DNA from: Dasypus novemcinctus
Taxonomy: Eukaryota; Chordata; Mammalia; Cingulata; Dasypodidae
Reading direction: 5' to 3'
Assembly: GCF_030445035.2 (NCBI RefSeq)
Contig: NC_080680.1
Location: forward strand, 113,858,228 to 113,922,227
DNA: 64,000 bases
The notes below the pieces were generated by a model, which was given only the letters and a program-made list of their open reading frames with translations, was not told the DNA's origin and made no database searches. The translations under genes and the position numbers were made by a program. Below, one piece after another: positions 1 through 11,674 of this stretch; positions within the stretch are counted from its first letter, which is position 1; each line of letters starts with the position of its first letter.

Positions 1-560
1 AGGTGACCTTTCTTACTGCCAAATCTAGGCCTTGACCTCAGTTTTTGGTTGACTCCTTTTTTAAAAGTGTGTTTGAGATTCTATCTTCTCCCTCCTCTAA
101 GTTCTCGTGCCATCAAATTCCCTCCTCTTTTATCTTCAACCTCTACCTCCTACATTTTCCTTCCCTCACACTAAAGACATGACCATGCTTTTCACTTAAG
201 AATCTTCCTTCTTCTGGTCTTTTTTAACTCTAAGGAATCACCTGCGATCACAGAGTCTCAATCCTTTCTCACATTCACTCCTCAGCACAGAACATTCTGG
301 TTTCTTCCTCAATCACTCCTCTGTAACTGCCAACACCGTGTAGAGAAATCCATTGGCCTCTCCAGAATCTTGATCTGACATCTTTACTGCATTGGACATT
401 CTTGAATACTCTTTTAACCCTCTTTCTTTGATTTGCACTCTCTCCCTGTCCTATTCTTAACTCTTTCTGCCTCTAAATGTTGGTGTTTCCCAGAATACCA
501 TTTTGAGCTTACTGTTTCTGCTCTTACTTTTTCTTACAGAAGTTGATGGCACGTACAGTA
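1..560 (+). mobile_element. L2 fragment from the ORF2 region
   Basis: Pyrimidine-rich, with CTGCCTCTAAATGTTGGTGT, TTCCCAGAATACC, the block that in L2 reads 'nVGVPQGS..' in the reverse transcriptase. Heavily mutated, no frame. Confidence 0.55.
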
Positions 561-717
561 ATGCTGGGATGTTGCTACCAGAGAACAAGGAGTCACTCCA
601 GTAAGGAAGGACTTTCTGGTAGGAATGCTCACAACTGCTTCTGGGACTCTTTTCTCTTGATATTTTGAAAAATACTTTTAACTCCATCTTCTGAATGTAT
701 TAACATGTGTTTATTGG

Positions 718-1170
718 TGTTTTAGTTAACCAAAGGGGTGCTGATGCAAAGTACCAGAAATTGGTTGGTTTTTATAAAGGGTATTTATTTGGGGTAGGAG
801 CTTACAGATATCAGGCCATAAAGCATAAGTTACTTCCCTCACCAAAATCTATTTGGAGCAAGATGGTTGCCGACGTCTGCGAGGGTTCAGGCTTCCTAGG
901 TTCCTACATTCCTGGGACTTGCTTTTCTTTCTTCCTGGAGTTGGCTTCTCTTTCCTCTGTGAGCTTACTTCCCAGGGCTCCAGCTTAAGTCTTCAGCATC
1001 AAACTCCACCATCAAAAAAACCCCTCAACTCTGTTCTAGGCCATGCCTTTTATCTGTGAGTCCCCACACCTTGCCCTAATCATAACTCAGTCATGCCCAG
1101 GTACAGATCAGATTACAAACATAATTCAGTATTTCTTTTTGGAATTCATCAATAATATCAAACTGCTACA
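718..1170 (-). mobile_element. Solo LTR with intact 5-bp target duplication
   Basis: On the minus strand the element starts TGTAGCAGTTTGATATT and ends CTAAAACA, the TG..CA termini of an LTR. It is 453 bp and carries AATAAA shortly before its 3' end. The flanking pentamers are identical, ATTGG at 713-717 and at 1171-1175. Length, termini and 5-bp duplication fit an ERVL/MaLR-type solo LTR. I see no internal retroviral sequence. Open frames inside it are fortuitous. Confidence 0.8.
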
Positions 1171-1995
1171 ATTGGTATATAAAAGAGCCTTATTACTATT
1201 TTGAGCACCACTATGTCTCATTCAGGATAACATTTATTTCCAGTTCTTGGCCAAATATCTTTTAGTATCTGGGTATTGACAATCATGAATGCAGAGCATT
1301 CTTGCCCCTTGCTATGGCTTTGCCTTCCATTTAAAAGGTAGAAATCTGAGAAGCTGGCATAGGACTAATGATATTCCCAACTCTCTTTCATTAAAAAATT
1401 TTGAAATTTATGTAAAATGGCATATTATATCTCCTTTCAGAACCATGTCTGAGTTTCAGAACCAGCACAAACTTGAGCTTCAGCTGTTTTCAATGTGTGT
1501 AGAAGGCTTTGAGATTTGCCAAACACCCTAGGATAACAGGATTTTGAATTATTAACCCAAGTGTTTTCCAAGCGCCACACAGATAGGCCTCCGCACTTCT
1601 GCTTATGTACCACGGGAACCTTCTACTTGGTTTAGGCAGGGGCTAGAGAAGTCCAAGCTTATTGCCTCAAGGAAGGGAGGTCACAGCCAAATAAAAGAGA
1701 ACAAAGGCATCAATTTTCAATCTTGAGTTTCAAACCTGGCTTTTCAAAGTCCTGGCAAAGAAAACAGGTTGATAGAAAAGGTTTTTGAGTTTCAAAAGCT
1801 TGGCTTTTCTTGTGCCAAAAGCCATATGCTATGCCATTCACAATAAATTGGGGAGACTGAGTGGCAATACGTTAAAGCCAATGGTCTAGTTCTGTCGGCT
1901 CTGCAAAGATTCCAGGGAATGAACTGAGGTTGGAGGATTAGAGAGGAAGCAGAGAGTTACAGTGAGAACTCCTGAGCTTGCCTCAGTTTCCCAAA

Positions 1996-2519
1996 TGTTG
2001 CAGGTTGGGTTCCCTGCAAGTGGAGGCCAAGGTAAGGATTGGGTACAAGATATTTATTGGTAATCAACACTAAGAAAGGAAGGGGGCGAAAGTAGGGTTG
2101 GGCAAAGGGAAAAACTGAACTGCTGTGCAAGCCCAACAAAGGCTTGGTCAGCAATGAACTGGAGCAATTATTGCTCAGCAGAATTGTTCAGTGTTGGGCT
2201 GGATGCCCAGGCCTTTATACTCAGTGCTTTCCTCCTTGCTCCGTCACCGAATACAAGCTGGCCTGGGAAGGGCATGACTTTGGGCGAAGTGACTGCATCT
2301 GCAAGGAGTTGACAGCTTGAGGCAATCTGCTGATCACAGCCACTCTCTGCATCTAGGCAGTAAGGGCTTCCTTGGTGAGGGTCTTCATGCATATCTCCAT
2401 GTTAATCTTCTCTTCCCTGAGTTTAATCCCAGGCTGGGAGGTAACAGAATGCTTGGATGTTTGGAGATCCTGCAGAAAGGACTTCCGCAGCATGACGGAT
2501 TACAAGTAGAGAACTAACA
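1996..2519 (-). mobile_element. Solo LTR with TATA box and poly(A) signal
   Basis: On the minus strand it begins TGTTAGTTCTC and ends CCTGCAACA, about 524 bp. A TATA-like box (GTATAAAGG, about 2219-2211) lies mid-element and AATAAA at 2058-2053 near the 3' end, the expected order U3-R-U5. The left flank resembles the 3' part of a MIR (CTCAGTTTCCCA), so the LTR may have landed in one. No clear target duplication is visible, and I cannot name the family. Confidence 0.65.
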
Positions 2520-3894
2520 GCAGTAGGGTACAAAGAGGAACACAGCAATTCTTTCAAGTCTTTCATGGCTCCAGAATGCCATGGAGAAGAGTCTGAAAAT
2601 TTCCTTTGATCCCAAGATGGTGCAGTAATGGTTGATGGAGGGTCAGACTTGACTGCCTGATCTACTTGAGTCCTGCAGTTGGTGAGGCGGTGGGCATGTC
2701 AGCTGATAGTTGCTGATGATCAAAGACCATTGGACCAAAGTTCTTCTTAGTTGATTCTAGTAAGGACAGATGACACCTGTAAACCAGAGTCCATCCTGTT
2801 TTCTGTCTACCACTAGGATTCTACAAAGCCCCTCCCCACGTCATCATCTCCATCAATTTAGATAAATCTCTAGTCTTGAGCAGAAGGGGCAGAGAAAACC
2901 CAAACTGACTGAGTTTAAACTTGAAGTGACAGAGAAAACCCTAAAGTGTTGAATTTAGTAGGAATTGAATAGTTTCAGTTTCTGCTATTAGACAGCATGG
3001 GGGCTCCAGATTGATACTAAGTTCGATTATGAGGAAAAATATATAAAAAGGTATGTTTTTGATTCACTTGAGCCATAGATTGAAAATTCATACTGCTATA
3101 TAAATATGAAATGATCAAAGAAGTAATTATTGCTTCAGTCAGTAAAAGAAAAAGAAATGCCAACTAATGACAGTAACCAGCTTCCTGTTAGCCAAGTGCA
3201 TGGTACCTCTGGGGTCACCATCTTAAAATCCAGACAGTGATGCTTAGTCACTGTTGAGGGAGTGAATACGGATAGAAGATTTTGTAAATCTACTTGTATG
3301 TATACATACACACACATATGTAATTAAGAACTTTGATTTATTTCTATTTTTGTAATCCTACTTTTACATATCAGGCTTAAGAAAACTATCAGAAGTCATT
3401 CTGACTCCTGTGCAAAGAATAGGAACAATAGGGAAATGGGTTAGGGAACGGTCTTACAGTAGTCTAAGTAATAAATACTGGCTTCTTGTATTTGAGTGAT
3501 TACAGTAAAGACAGAAAATAAAGAGAAAATTGTTTTTTTTTTTTTTGAAGGTCGAGATGACCAGACTAAATGTACTAAAAAGGCTAAAGGTATGATTTCT
3601 AGTTTATCACTTAAGCAACTGGGTGGATAGTGGTGTCATTTACTTAATGTGGGGAAGATTACAGGACAACAAGATTTTTGGGGAAAAGGGTGGAAAGCAA
3701 GGAGTTGATTATGGTCATATTGAGTTTCTGATGCCTGCTAAATAGCTATGAGGCTCTGTCTCTTTGGCATCAAGTCTGGAGCTTAGTGGAGTGGAAAGGG
3801 CTGGAGATATTAATTTCAGAATCATGAGTTTAAAGACAACATTTAAAACCACGGAACTGAATGATCTCATCTTCTGTTGAGTTACCAAGTGTAG

Positions 3895-4015
3895 AGAGAG
3901 TGGATCAAGTGGATGATAAGATTATAATGGATTTTTATTTTCTTCTTTATTGTTTTCTCTATTTTCCAAGGTGCTCACACTGAAAGCACATTACTCTTAT
4001 AATGAGAAAACAACT
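3895..4015 (+). mobile_element. L1 3'-terminal fragment
   Basis: ATTTTTATTTTCTTCTTTA, TTTTCCAAGGTG and CTCTTATAATGAGAAAAC match the 3' tail pattern of old L1M elements. Confidence 0.45.
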
Positions 4016-4698
4016 AAAATCATAACAAATCTGCAGCTGCCGCTCAGAAACATCATCGATACAATTTCTTTGCTCTTTTTTCCAGAGAGAGTATTTTTGC
4101 CTAGGGTAGGCCTTAAAAATATTAATGTGATTATTTAATTGGGAGTCTTCCAGACAGTGATTGCCTCAAAATCAACATCCCCACCTCTTCTGCACTGCAA
4201 ATGAGCCACTCATAGGTGCGTGCCGCACCTAACCTGCACCTCGCTGCTGATTGAAACTGTGCCTAATTATGTGGTGCTCCTTGAGTTCTGGAGTATGTAA
4301 TAGCAATGTTTATTTGCCAGGGTTGACAGTGATGACTAAGTAATTTTCCTCTTCATGTTTTTTTTTTTTCTTTTTTTAAGTGAAGGAGAGAGTATCACCG
4401 CCTGTCAGGCTATTAATGCGGTGAGTTGATGGGGTTGCCTCTGGTTAGTGGGAACTGTGGCCGAAGCTCAGACATCTCCAAGATGTTTTGTCAGATGCCC
4501 TAGTGAGAGGGAGTTTCTGTAAGTCACCTGGGATGGCTTTCAGGTGGTGGTCAAACAGTAGTCATTCAACTCACCGGGATACAGATAAGGAAGGCCCTTT
4601 GTGTGCTCAGTAGTAGTGACTCAATTTGCATTCAATTTGATAAGGGTTGTGATGAGGGAAGTATGGGGGAAATATGGTTCAAGGTCAAGGCCACCAGG

Positions 4699-5250
4699 AA
4701 AGGATAATAATCGCTAACATTTCTTGAGCTGCCAGGCACAGTTCTTAGTGCTGAACATGGATTAGCTCATATATTCCTTCCAATGACTTCTGAGGTAGGT
4801 ACTATCTTAGTTTGCCAGAGCTGCTATAACAAAACACTACACTAGTTGTCTTAAATAACAAGAATTTATTGTCTCACTGACAAGGAGTCAGCAGGCCTCA
4901 GACTCTCTGAAGTCTGAGAGTTCTGGTGGTGGCCTGCTGACAATTAGTTATCACCTCTGTCACATTGCTGTCTGCCCCCTTCTCTGTTCTCCTATCCCTC
5001 TACTGCTGTATCCAAATTTCTTTTGCTAATAAGGACTCCAGTCATATTGGATTAAGGTCTACCTTGATCCAATTTGGCCTCATCTTAATAGGATCTTTGA
5101 AGACCCCATTTACAAATGAGTCTACACCCACAGGACTAGGAGTTAGGGCTTGAATATGTCTTGTGGGAGACATGAGTCAATCCCCATAGATAATATTATT
5201 ATTCCTATTTTTATGAGAGCAAGTAAGTGAGATACTGAATGGTTACATCT
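4699..5250 (-). repeat. MIR, split by an LTR
   Basis: Left half CTAACATTTCTTGAGCTGCC to GAGGTAGGTACTAT (to 4803); right half ATTATTATTCCTATTTTTATG from about 5190. The gap is the LTR at 4804-5187. Confidence 0.6.
4804..5187 (-). mobile_element. MaLR-like LTR inserted into a MIR
   Basis: Antisense to the common mammalian LTR pattern: the left end reads TTAGTTTGCCAGAGCTGC and the right part reads CACCCACAGGACTAGG, then CAATCCCC. It is flanked by the two halves of one minus-strand MIR (about 4699-4803 and 5190-5250), so it is younger than that MIR. It contains an inverted repeat (4887-4897 with 4931-4941) that related copies in the window lack. Confidence 0.65.
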
Positions 5251-5254
5251 GAGC

Positions 5255-5640
5255 TGAGTATTTAAGGACAAATAGGAGAAAGCTAGATCGGAGCTGGAGA
5301 AAAGTATTCCAAGCAATTGGAGCCGCATGTGGAAAGGCATGGAGAATGGATTGAGCATGGGGAATAATAAGGAAGGGTGTTTGTTATGACTGCCATCTAC
5401 GTTGGGAGGAGTTTTGGGGCAAGGACCTGGAGTCAGATGATGGGAGGGTTTTCAGGAGGGGAGGGACAGGCTCAGTCTGCCTTGTATATCCTGGTTAGCC
5501 TGGAAGAGTCCTGATAGGACGAGGTGGTAGCGATCTTGACAAGAAGCAATGAAAGCTAAGCTGCAGCACCTGGAGTGAGTGTGGACAGAGGCAGGTGGAT
5601 CCAAGGGGTGTTATGGAGTGGACAACTGACCCTGGGACCT
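5255..5640 (-). mobile_element. L2 fragment, antisense
   Basis: TATTCCAAGCAATTGGAGC, then GGTTTTCAGGAGGGGAGGGAC and GAGGTGGTAGCGATCTTGAC follow the antisense L2 order. Confidence 0.55.
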
Positions 5641-6261
5641 ACTGCCGGTGAGGAGCCAGTGTGAGGGAAGAGTCAGAGCCAATGCCATGGTTTCTGCTTG
5701 GGTCACTAGGTAAATGCTGGTGTTTTACTGAGCCTGGGAGTCCCAGGGCAAGAGCAGCCTGGGGTGAGGGGTGCTTGGTCTTTGAGGTGCCTTGAGCCTG
5801 GGCCTCTGGGGAAGAGGAGAAAACAACGCAAGAGCAAACCAGCAGGAAGACAGTGGATATGTGGAAAGAGACAGACACATGGCGACTGTATAGACATCTC
5901 TTAACCAGCCTCTTTTCTGTAACAACAACCCGAATTTTCAATATTTTCCTGAAACCTCAAGAGAGGGAGATCTTGAAACTTACAAGCAAGGGATGGTAAA
6001 TAGCAATTAATTGGATAGCACCTATTATTAGTATTTTAATATGTATTAAAAGTCACTGGTATTTTGTCTTTTCTTTTTTACTCTATCGTAGAAAAAATTA
6101 AAAATATATTTTCACGGGAACTTTCAGAGGTTTACTACTGATGTTGTCCCTTTCCCTTCACCACCCACTTCTCTGTAAGGTTTTAATTTTCCCAAACCCA
6201 AATTCTCCTATCTGGCAGTTTTCAGAAGCCCAGTCTTGGAGGTAGGGGAGCCACTGCTTTA

Positions 6262-6375
6262 GAATCACCACATTTTATGGATAAGGTAAAGAAGACTCAG
6301 AGAGGGTACATGAACTTTCCCAGGTCCCCTTCCAAGTCAATAGCTGAGCCCAGATTCCCAGATGCACTCGTCAGA
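6262..6375 (-). repeat. MIR fragment
   Basis: CATTTTATGGATAAGGTAAAG and the following block (AGACTCAGAGAGGG, TTTCCCAGGTCC) are the antisense MIR core. Confidence 0.55.
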
Positions 6376-7559
6376 TCTTGGAGGCTGGGTGTTTCTCTCT
6401 GCCCTCAATCCCTCCCTGTGAAGTGGGTTGGGTAGATGGAGGACACAGACTTGGAAAAAGAACTGCACTTCTCCGTCTTCAAGGGGAGATTTCTGGTTCT
6501 TGAAAAATAATGAGTGCTGAAGAGGTTGGGTCATAGGTAAGACGAAAGGAGCAGGTTTATTGAGGAAATGGTCTGAAATGAAGAACTATGACTGAGGTGC
6601 CACCTGCAAAACTCTAGAAAATGTTTCCCCTTGGCTGGATCAATGTACCATTTTCCTTTCTGAGCAAGAAGACTGCTGAGAATAAAAGCAGCAGGTTGGA
6701 AATGACCCTGTCATGCCTACAGCAGTTGAAGTTTCCTGAAGAAGAGGCTGCTCCAATGCCAGGAGAGTCACACAAAAACTCAGTCCCTCCCACTTTGTTG
6801 ATGGACTTCCCCATTGCGATAACTCTTAGGAGCACCAGCCATGTTCTCATTCTTATTTTTTCATCCACCAAATAATTATTCAGCACCTTTATAAAGGATA
6901 CTGCTGGTCACCTAGCCAACACCTAGTGCCTTTCCTCTATCCTAACTGAATCGGCATTTTTTCCCCATCCCATTCATTTGCTGAGGGAATCCTGATGAGT
7001 CTAAATCAATCAGCTGATGGCAATCACCTGGCAAAGTTTATCGGTCCAATCCAGTTTATGTCTGCACCAGCCTGAGATGACCCATTCAGATGATAAGAAA
7101 GAGCATGTGTTTAGGCTTGAGGAAGAGTTTTTTTCCCCCTTTCCTTCCAGATGTGAACAATATGGTATGTAGTGCTGACGGCCATGCCGTGACCACAAGG
7201 GGAATCAGTTTTAGGGTGGAGCTGATACAATTGGTGGTCAGAGCAAAGAATCAGAACCCAAACTCTGATGACATCATGGGGTGACTTATCCTACTGCCCG
7301 ATTCCTACCCTATGTCTCAACTTCCTGTTTTGTGCAATTACACATTTCCCCATTGTTTCAACCAGTGTAAGCTGGGATTTTCTGTGACTTGCAGCACAAA
7401 GCATCCTAATGGAATTAACCTCCTTTGTCTAGTCACAGCGTCAGGTCTGGGACACAACTAGGGGATGAGGCATAGGCTATGTACTCCATGGAGTGAGGGA
7501 GATACCCAAGAGAGCTGAACATTTCAGTTCTGGGTAATCAGCATTATGATCTCAGCACA

Positions 7560-7690
7560 CCCTGAAGGAGAGAAACCTTACTCAGTCTTGGGGAGCTAGG
7601 AAATGCTTCCCAGACAAGATGGCATTTAAGACAGGAAGAACGAATGGGGATTCACTGGAGGAGCGAGATGTGTTTTAAGTCTTAGAGACA
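7560..7690 (-). mobile_element. L2 fragment, antisense
   Basis: GGAAATGCTTCCCAGACAAG, then GATGGCATTTAAGACAGGAAG is the antisense of the L2 'cttccctgacc' block. Confidence 0.5.
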
Positions 7691-8483
7691 CAAGCTCAGA
7701 TTTAAATTCTAGAAAGATCCCACCATGAGTCTATAGGTACCCTGGTACACTGCACACTGGTACCCTGAAACTTAGGGCCAGGCAGCTGAGTATGTTCAAG
7801 TGTCAATAATTCTTGGGTAGAGTAAAGCCCTGCTAAAGTAGACAAGGTCCTCAAAGTGTGATGTGGAGGCCATTTGGGATCTTCCAGCATCTTTAACATT
7901 CACAGTCAAGAGTGCTTTAGTGCTTATGTTTAAACCAGGACAGTGACTGTATTTCTGTCTCTGACCAAATCGAACAACTGGTTTAGGAGAATTGATGGAA
8001 ACTAGTCACCTCCACACTGCTGTTTCTACCAAAGTGTGACCATCCGTTGTGAGACTCTTTGCTGGGAGTGCTAAGGGAATGGGATCCAGCATAATAACCT
8101 AGAACTTTAAAAGTGTGAAAACCCTCTGAGCAACTGCAGAAAAGAATTTCGCAGAGCAAATACTTTTGTTTCTGGAAGAATCAAGGAGAATTGCACTTTA
8201 AAAAAAGTCCTCTGTGAGGGTTGTACCCATTCAACTCATACCAACAGCTTTGAGGATGTGTGTTTTCTGAGCTTATTGTGCTACTAGAGAAATCATAAAC
8301 TCCCCTTGCATCATATCTCCTTTTGGAAATCAGCTCTGATGTTCTCTGCCTCACCTCTTAGTGGGTAAGCCCACAAGTATTTATGGAGTAGACTTACAAC
8401 GGGCCAGGTAAGGAATAGAGGAATGTAATGGGAAGCCAAAGAGAGTCCTTGGCCTCATGGAGCATACATTTCACACTCTGCAG

Positions 8484-8672
8484 CCCTCATCTGGCCCAGA
8501 TTTTGCCTCTTCTCATTGAATTTTCACAGCGGATGCTATTATTCTCCATTTTACAAGTGAGGAAACCAAGGCATAGAAAGAATAAATCACCCAAGGTCTC
8601 AAAACTAATAAGAAGAGGATCTGTCACTCAAACCCAGCTCTGTCTGACTCCTGGGCCCACAGTGTAAGCCCA
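8484..8672 (-). repeat. MIR fragment
   Basis: CATTTTACAAGTGAGGAAACC, then AACCCAGCTCTGTCTGACTCC. Confidence 0.65.
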
Positions 8673-8924
8673 GTATCTTCCATTGATGCATTTCTTTACA
8701 TTTTTTTACATTTTTCAGAGCCCAGCAAGAGAGAAATCAGTAGATGTAGATTCAGTGGTCACATATCATACCACAGGCCAAACACATCCCAGTCTCTCTA
8801 ATCTATTCTCATTTTAAGCCACCTTAAAGGAGGAGACTTCAGTGTCTCTTCTCTATCGATGGAGAGAGAAGGGTTCCAAGTCATTAAAGGATTAACCACA
8901 TCAATGACGGCGGCAATGGTTAAT

Positions 8925-9142
8925 ATCAGTTGCGCACACACTTTGAGTGAGGCATTGGGCCATGATCATATTTCATCCTTGAAACCTGTGTGAGACTAGA
9001 CACTCCTGCACCTTTTACACAGATGAGGGGCTGCAGTGTGGACAGGTTAAGTTACTTGCCCAAGGCCACACAGTAAGTGGAGGAGTTAGGCTTTGAACTA
9101 AGGCAGCCTGGCTCCAGAACGCCGCTCTTAACCAGGGCTGCA
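8925..9142 (-). repeat. MIR fragment
   Basis: TTAAGTTACTTGCCCAAGGCC, ACACAGTAAGTGG and GCAGCCTGGCTCCAGAACGCC. Confidence 0.7.
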
Positions 9143-9639
9143 GTATATTTACCACGAAATGGAATGAAAATGCAGTTGTGTTAACATAATTCCAAGTCCC
9201 TTGCCCTTCTTCCTGCCCCACTGTGCCCCAAACACTTTGGGATTTATTTGGATTCGCATCAGAGAGCTCATCGTGGGAAAGGCTCTTCCCTGACCCAAGT
9301 CTGGAAAGGCAGTAGGTGACCACCCAGTTGGAAGAAGTTCCCCTCTATTTGCCCTTCGATGGCCCCCTCTTCTTCCGTCTCTGGCACCATTCCTTAGACA
9401 GTATTTCCACTTCCAAAATGCTCAGCTGTCTTCAGGCTGATGCTCTGTTGGAGACAGAAGGACAGACAGAGGCAAGACCTTCTCCCGGGAGCCACCGTCT
9501 TGGGGAGAGGAGAATGGGCCCAGGCCTGTAGCTGCAGTTTTCCAAACAGCCCCCTGCAGTAGGTTCTTTCAGCTTCAGGGAAAGGTCAGAATTTCAATCT
9601 TGTGTTTTCACACATCTTAAATGGATTTCAGAGGCACTG

Positions 9640-9890
9640 GTGCTGTCCCCGCGCCTCTCTTTACACAATGCGGTTAAGCTGCTGTAGCTTTGCTCGCGGC
9701 TGCATTCCTCCCGCACTGTGATGTGGGTTTTGGAAGTCATGCATGCAGTTAGCTAAACCAAACTAAGCTGTTTCATTAATGGAGCAAACTCAAGAGAGAA
9801 ATTGTGGATAGTAACAAGGCAAGTTTGCTTTCCGCCCCTAATTCAAAAAGCCAGATAATTAAGTAGGCGGGGAACGGAAGTGTCCCTTCC
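9640..9890. promoter_or_regulatory. Candidate conserved non-coding element downstream of ZNF462
   Basis: Repeat-free, with several CpGs (CCGCGCC, GCTCGCGGC), a CATGCATGCA palindromic word and TAATTAAG. No frame is convincing. Conservation cannot be tested here. Confidence 0.3.
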
Positions 9891-10084
9891 GTTTCCAAGA
9901 GCGCTCCCTCTCCTGTCTGTCTCTCTCACTCACTCACTCTCTCTTTCTCCATTTCCTTTCTTTGTTTGGTCACGGTGATGGGAGGAGGGTATTGGCAGGG
10001 GAGCCCTAGAAAAGATCATGACCCTGGACCCTCCGAGTGCGCCTTTTTTTTGTCATAGGGAAAAAATAATAATAAATCATTTTG

Positions 10085-10620
10085 CAGCACTTGAGCTCCT
10101 CTTTGCCTCCACTCAGTCCTCTTCTCCGTGGCCCTCTGCATCAGCTTCAGATTTGTCTTCTCTGTCCACCCATCCTCACCTTCCTACTCCAGGGCCCACT
10201 TCAAAGTCAAAGTTCATCTGCCTGAGTTTAGCCACCCCTGCACCTGCCAGCTAGAGCCCTTTCCCTTTCCTTCCTACTTCCCCTCTCAGGCAAAAGGGCC
10301 CCTCTTCACCTCAAAGCCAATGGCTCTACCATGCCCTGGATCCACAACCCCCCTAACTCCTCCAAGAGTCAATACCCTGCAGCTCCATGGCTTCTTCCTT
10401 TGAGTGTCACAGGCATGTCCAAATCACTCGTGTTCTCAAAAAAAAAGTCATTCCTCAAGCACCATCCCCTCTTGCCAGCTTGCTTTCAATAGCCAGCGTC
10501 TGGACACAACCATCTACTCCACTTGTCACAGTCATGTCCACTTCCAGCACCTCCACTTCTGGCTTCTGCTTTTTCAACTGCACAAGCCATCCCATCAGTC
10601 TCTAATTATCTGACCAGTGG
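10085..10620 (+). mobile_element. Probable L2-type fragment
   Basis: Long C/T-rich stretch with short exon-like words typical of degraded L2 ORF2. The overlapping open frames (about 10018-10819) show no domain and no consistent codon use. Confidence 0.4.
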
Positions 10621-10989
10621 ACCTCTCCATCCACTTCCTTTTCATCTCTGGGCAAGAGAGGAAGATGGTGGCCAAGGTGGCCTCTTAAGAGGAAGTGCTG
10701 GTGTTCAGATCCTCTCATGTTTTTTCAGAGAAAGCTTAGAGTTTCAGACAAAGACATTTTTCATTTACCAAGCTGCATATTTTTACTTAGATATTTTAAA
10801 AAGCAATATCAAGCTCTGAAAGAAAATGTAACATTGATGCCAAATCAGATGCGAGCTAACACTTGGTATCAACAGGAATATATTTGAATTTAAAAAGGCT
10901 AGCTGCATCTGACAGCAGTGTGTCTCAGCTACTTAAAGTCTGAAGCGGGCGGGGGGTGGAGGGGAAGAGAACATTTCATCATCCATCCA

Positions 10990-11075
10990 TCCATTTCTTC
11001 CAGAGACATTTATTGAGGCCTGATTCAGGGCCAGGTTCTGTGTGTGGCACCAGGGAGACAAAAATGAATAAGATG
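10990..11075 (-). mobile_element. L2 3' end, antisense
   Basis: ATTTATTGAGGCCTGATTC followed by CCAGGTTCTGTGTGTGGC and a GGGAGACAAAAATGAATAAG block: the classic antisense L2 terminus, preceded by an ATCC repeat. Confidence 0.55.
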
Positions 11076-11077
11076 TG

Positions 11078-11230
11078 GAGAAGTGTATAAAGTGCAGCGG
11101 TAAGAGAGTACCTTCTGGCTGCTTGGTGTGCTCTACCATTCCCGAGCTGTGAATCTTGGGCAATTATTTAACCTTTCACTAAGGGGTATCATTTGTAAAA
11201 CAGGGCTAATAATAATAGATGCTTCATATC
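11078..11230 (+). repeat. MIR fragment
   Basis: GAATCTTGGGCAATTATTTAAC and GTAAAACAGGGCTAATAATAA in sense order; cut on the right by the LTR at 11245. Confidence 0.6.
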
Positions 11231-11244
11231 TGTGCTAGGAGAGT

Positions 11245-11674
11245 TGTAGTGGGTTGAATGGTGACCCCTCCAAATGCAGTCCACCCGGAGTCTGGGAATG
11301 CAATCTTATTTGGAAAAAGGATCTTTGCAGATGTAGTTAAGGGTCTCAAGATGAGATTGCCCTGGATTAGAGTGGGCCCTAAACCCAGTGACAGCTGTCT
11401 TTATAAGAGGAGTGAAGCAGAGAAGATGCAGAGATGCAGAGGACAAGGTGATGTGAAGACGGAGGTGGAGGGCTGAGTCTACAAGCCAAGGAAAGCCAAG
11501 GATTGGCGGCAGCTGCCAGAAGCTAAGAATGGATTCTCCTTCTGAGCTTCCGGAAAGAACCGACCCTGTCAACACCTTGACTTCAGACTTCTGGCCTCCT
11601 AAACTGTCAGAATACATTTCTGTTGTGTAAGCCACCGAGCATGTGCAATTTGTTACAGCAGACCTAGGAATCCA
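11245..11674 (+). mobile_element. MaLR-like LTR, sense
   Basis: Starts TGTAGTGGGTTGAATGGTG and runs through the familiar order: TTATTTGG, GGGCCCTAA, CTACAAGCCAAGGA, CCTTGACTTCAGACTTC and GTAAGCCACCGAG, ending near ACCTAGGAATCCA. Same broad family as 4804-5187 and 30941-31352. No target duplication is evident. The exact subfamily is uncertain. Confidence 0.65.
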
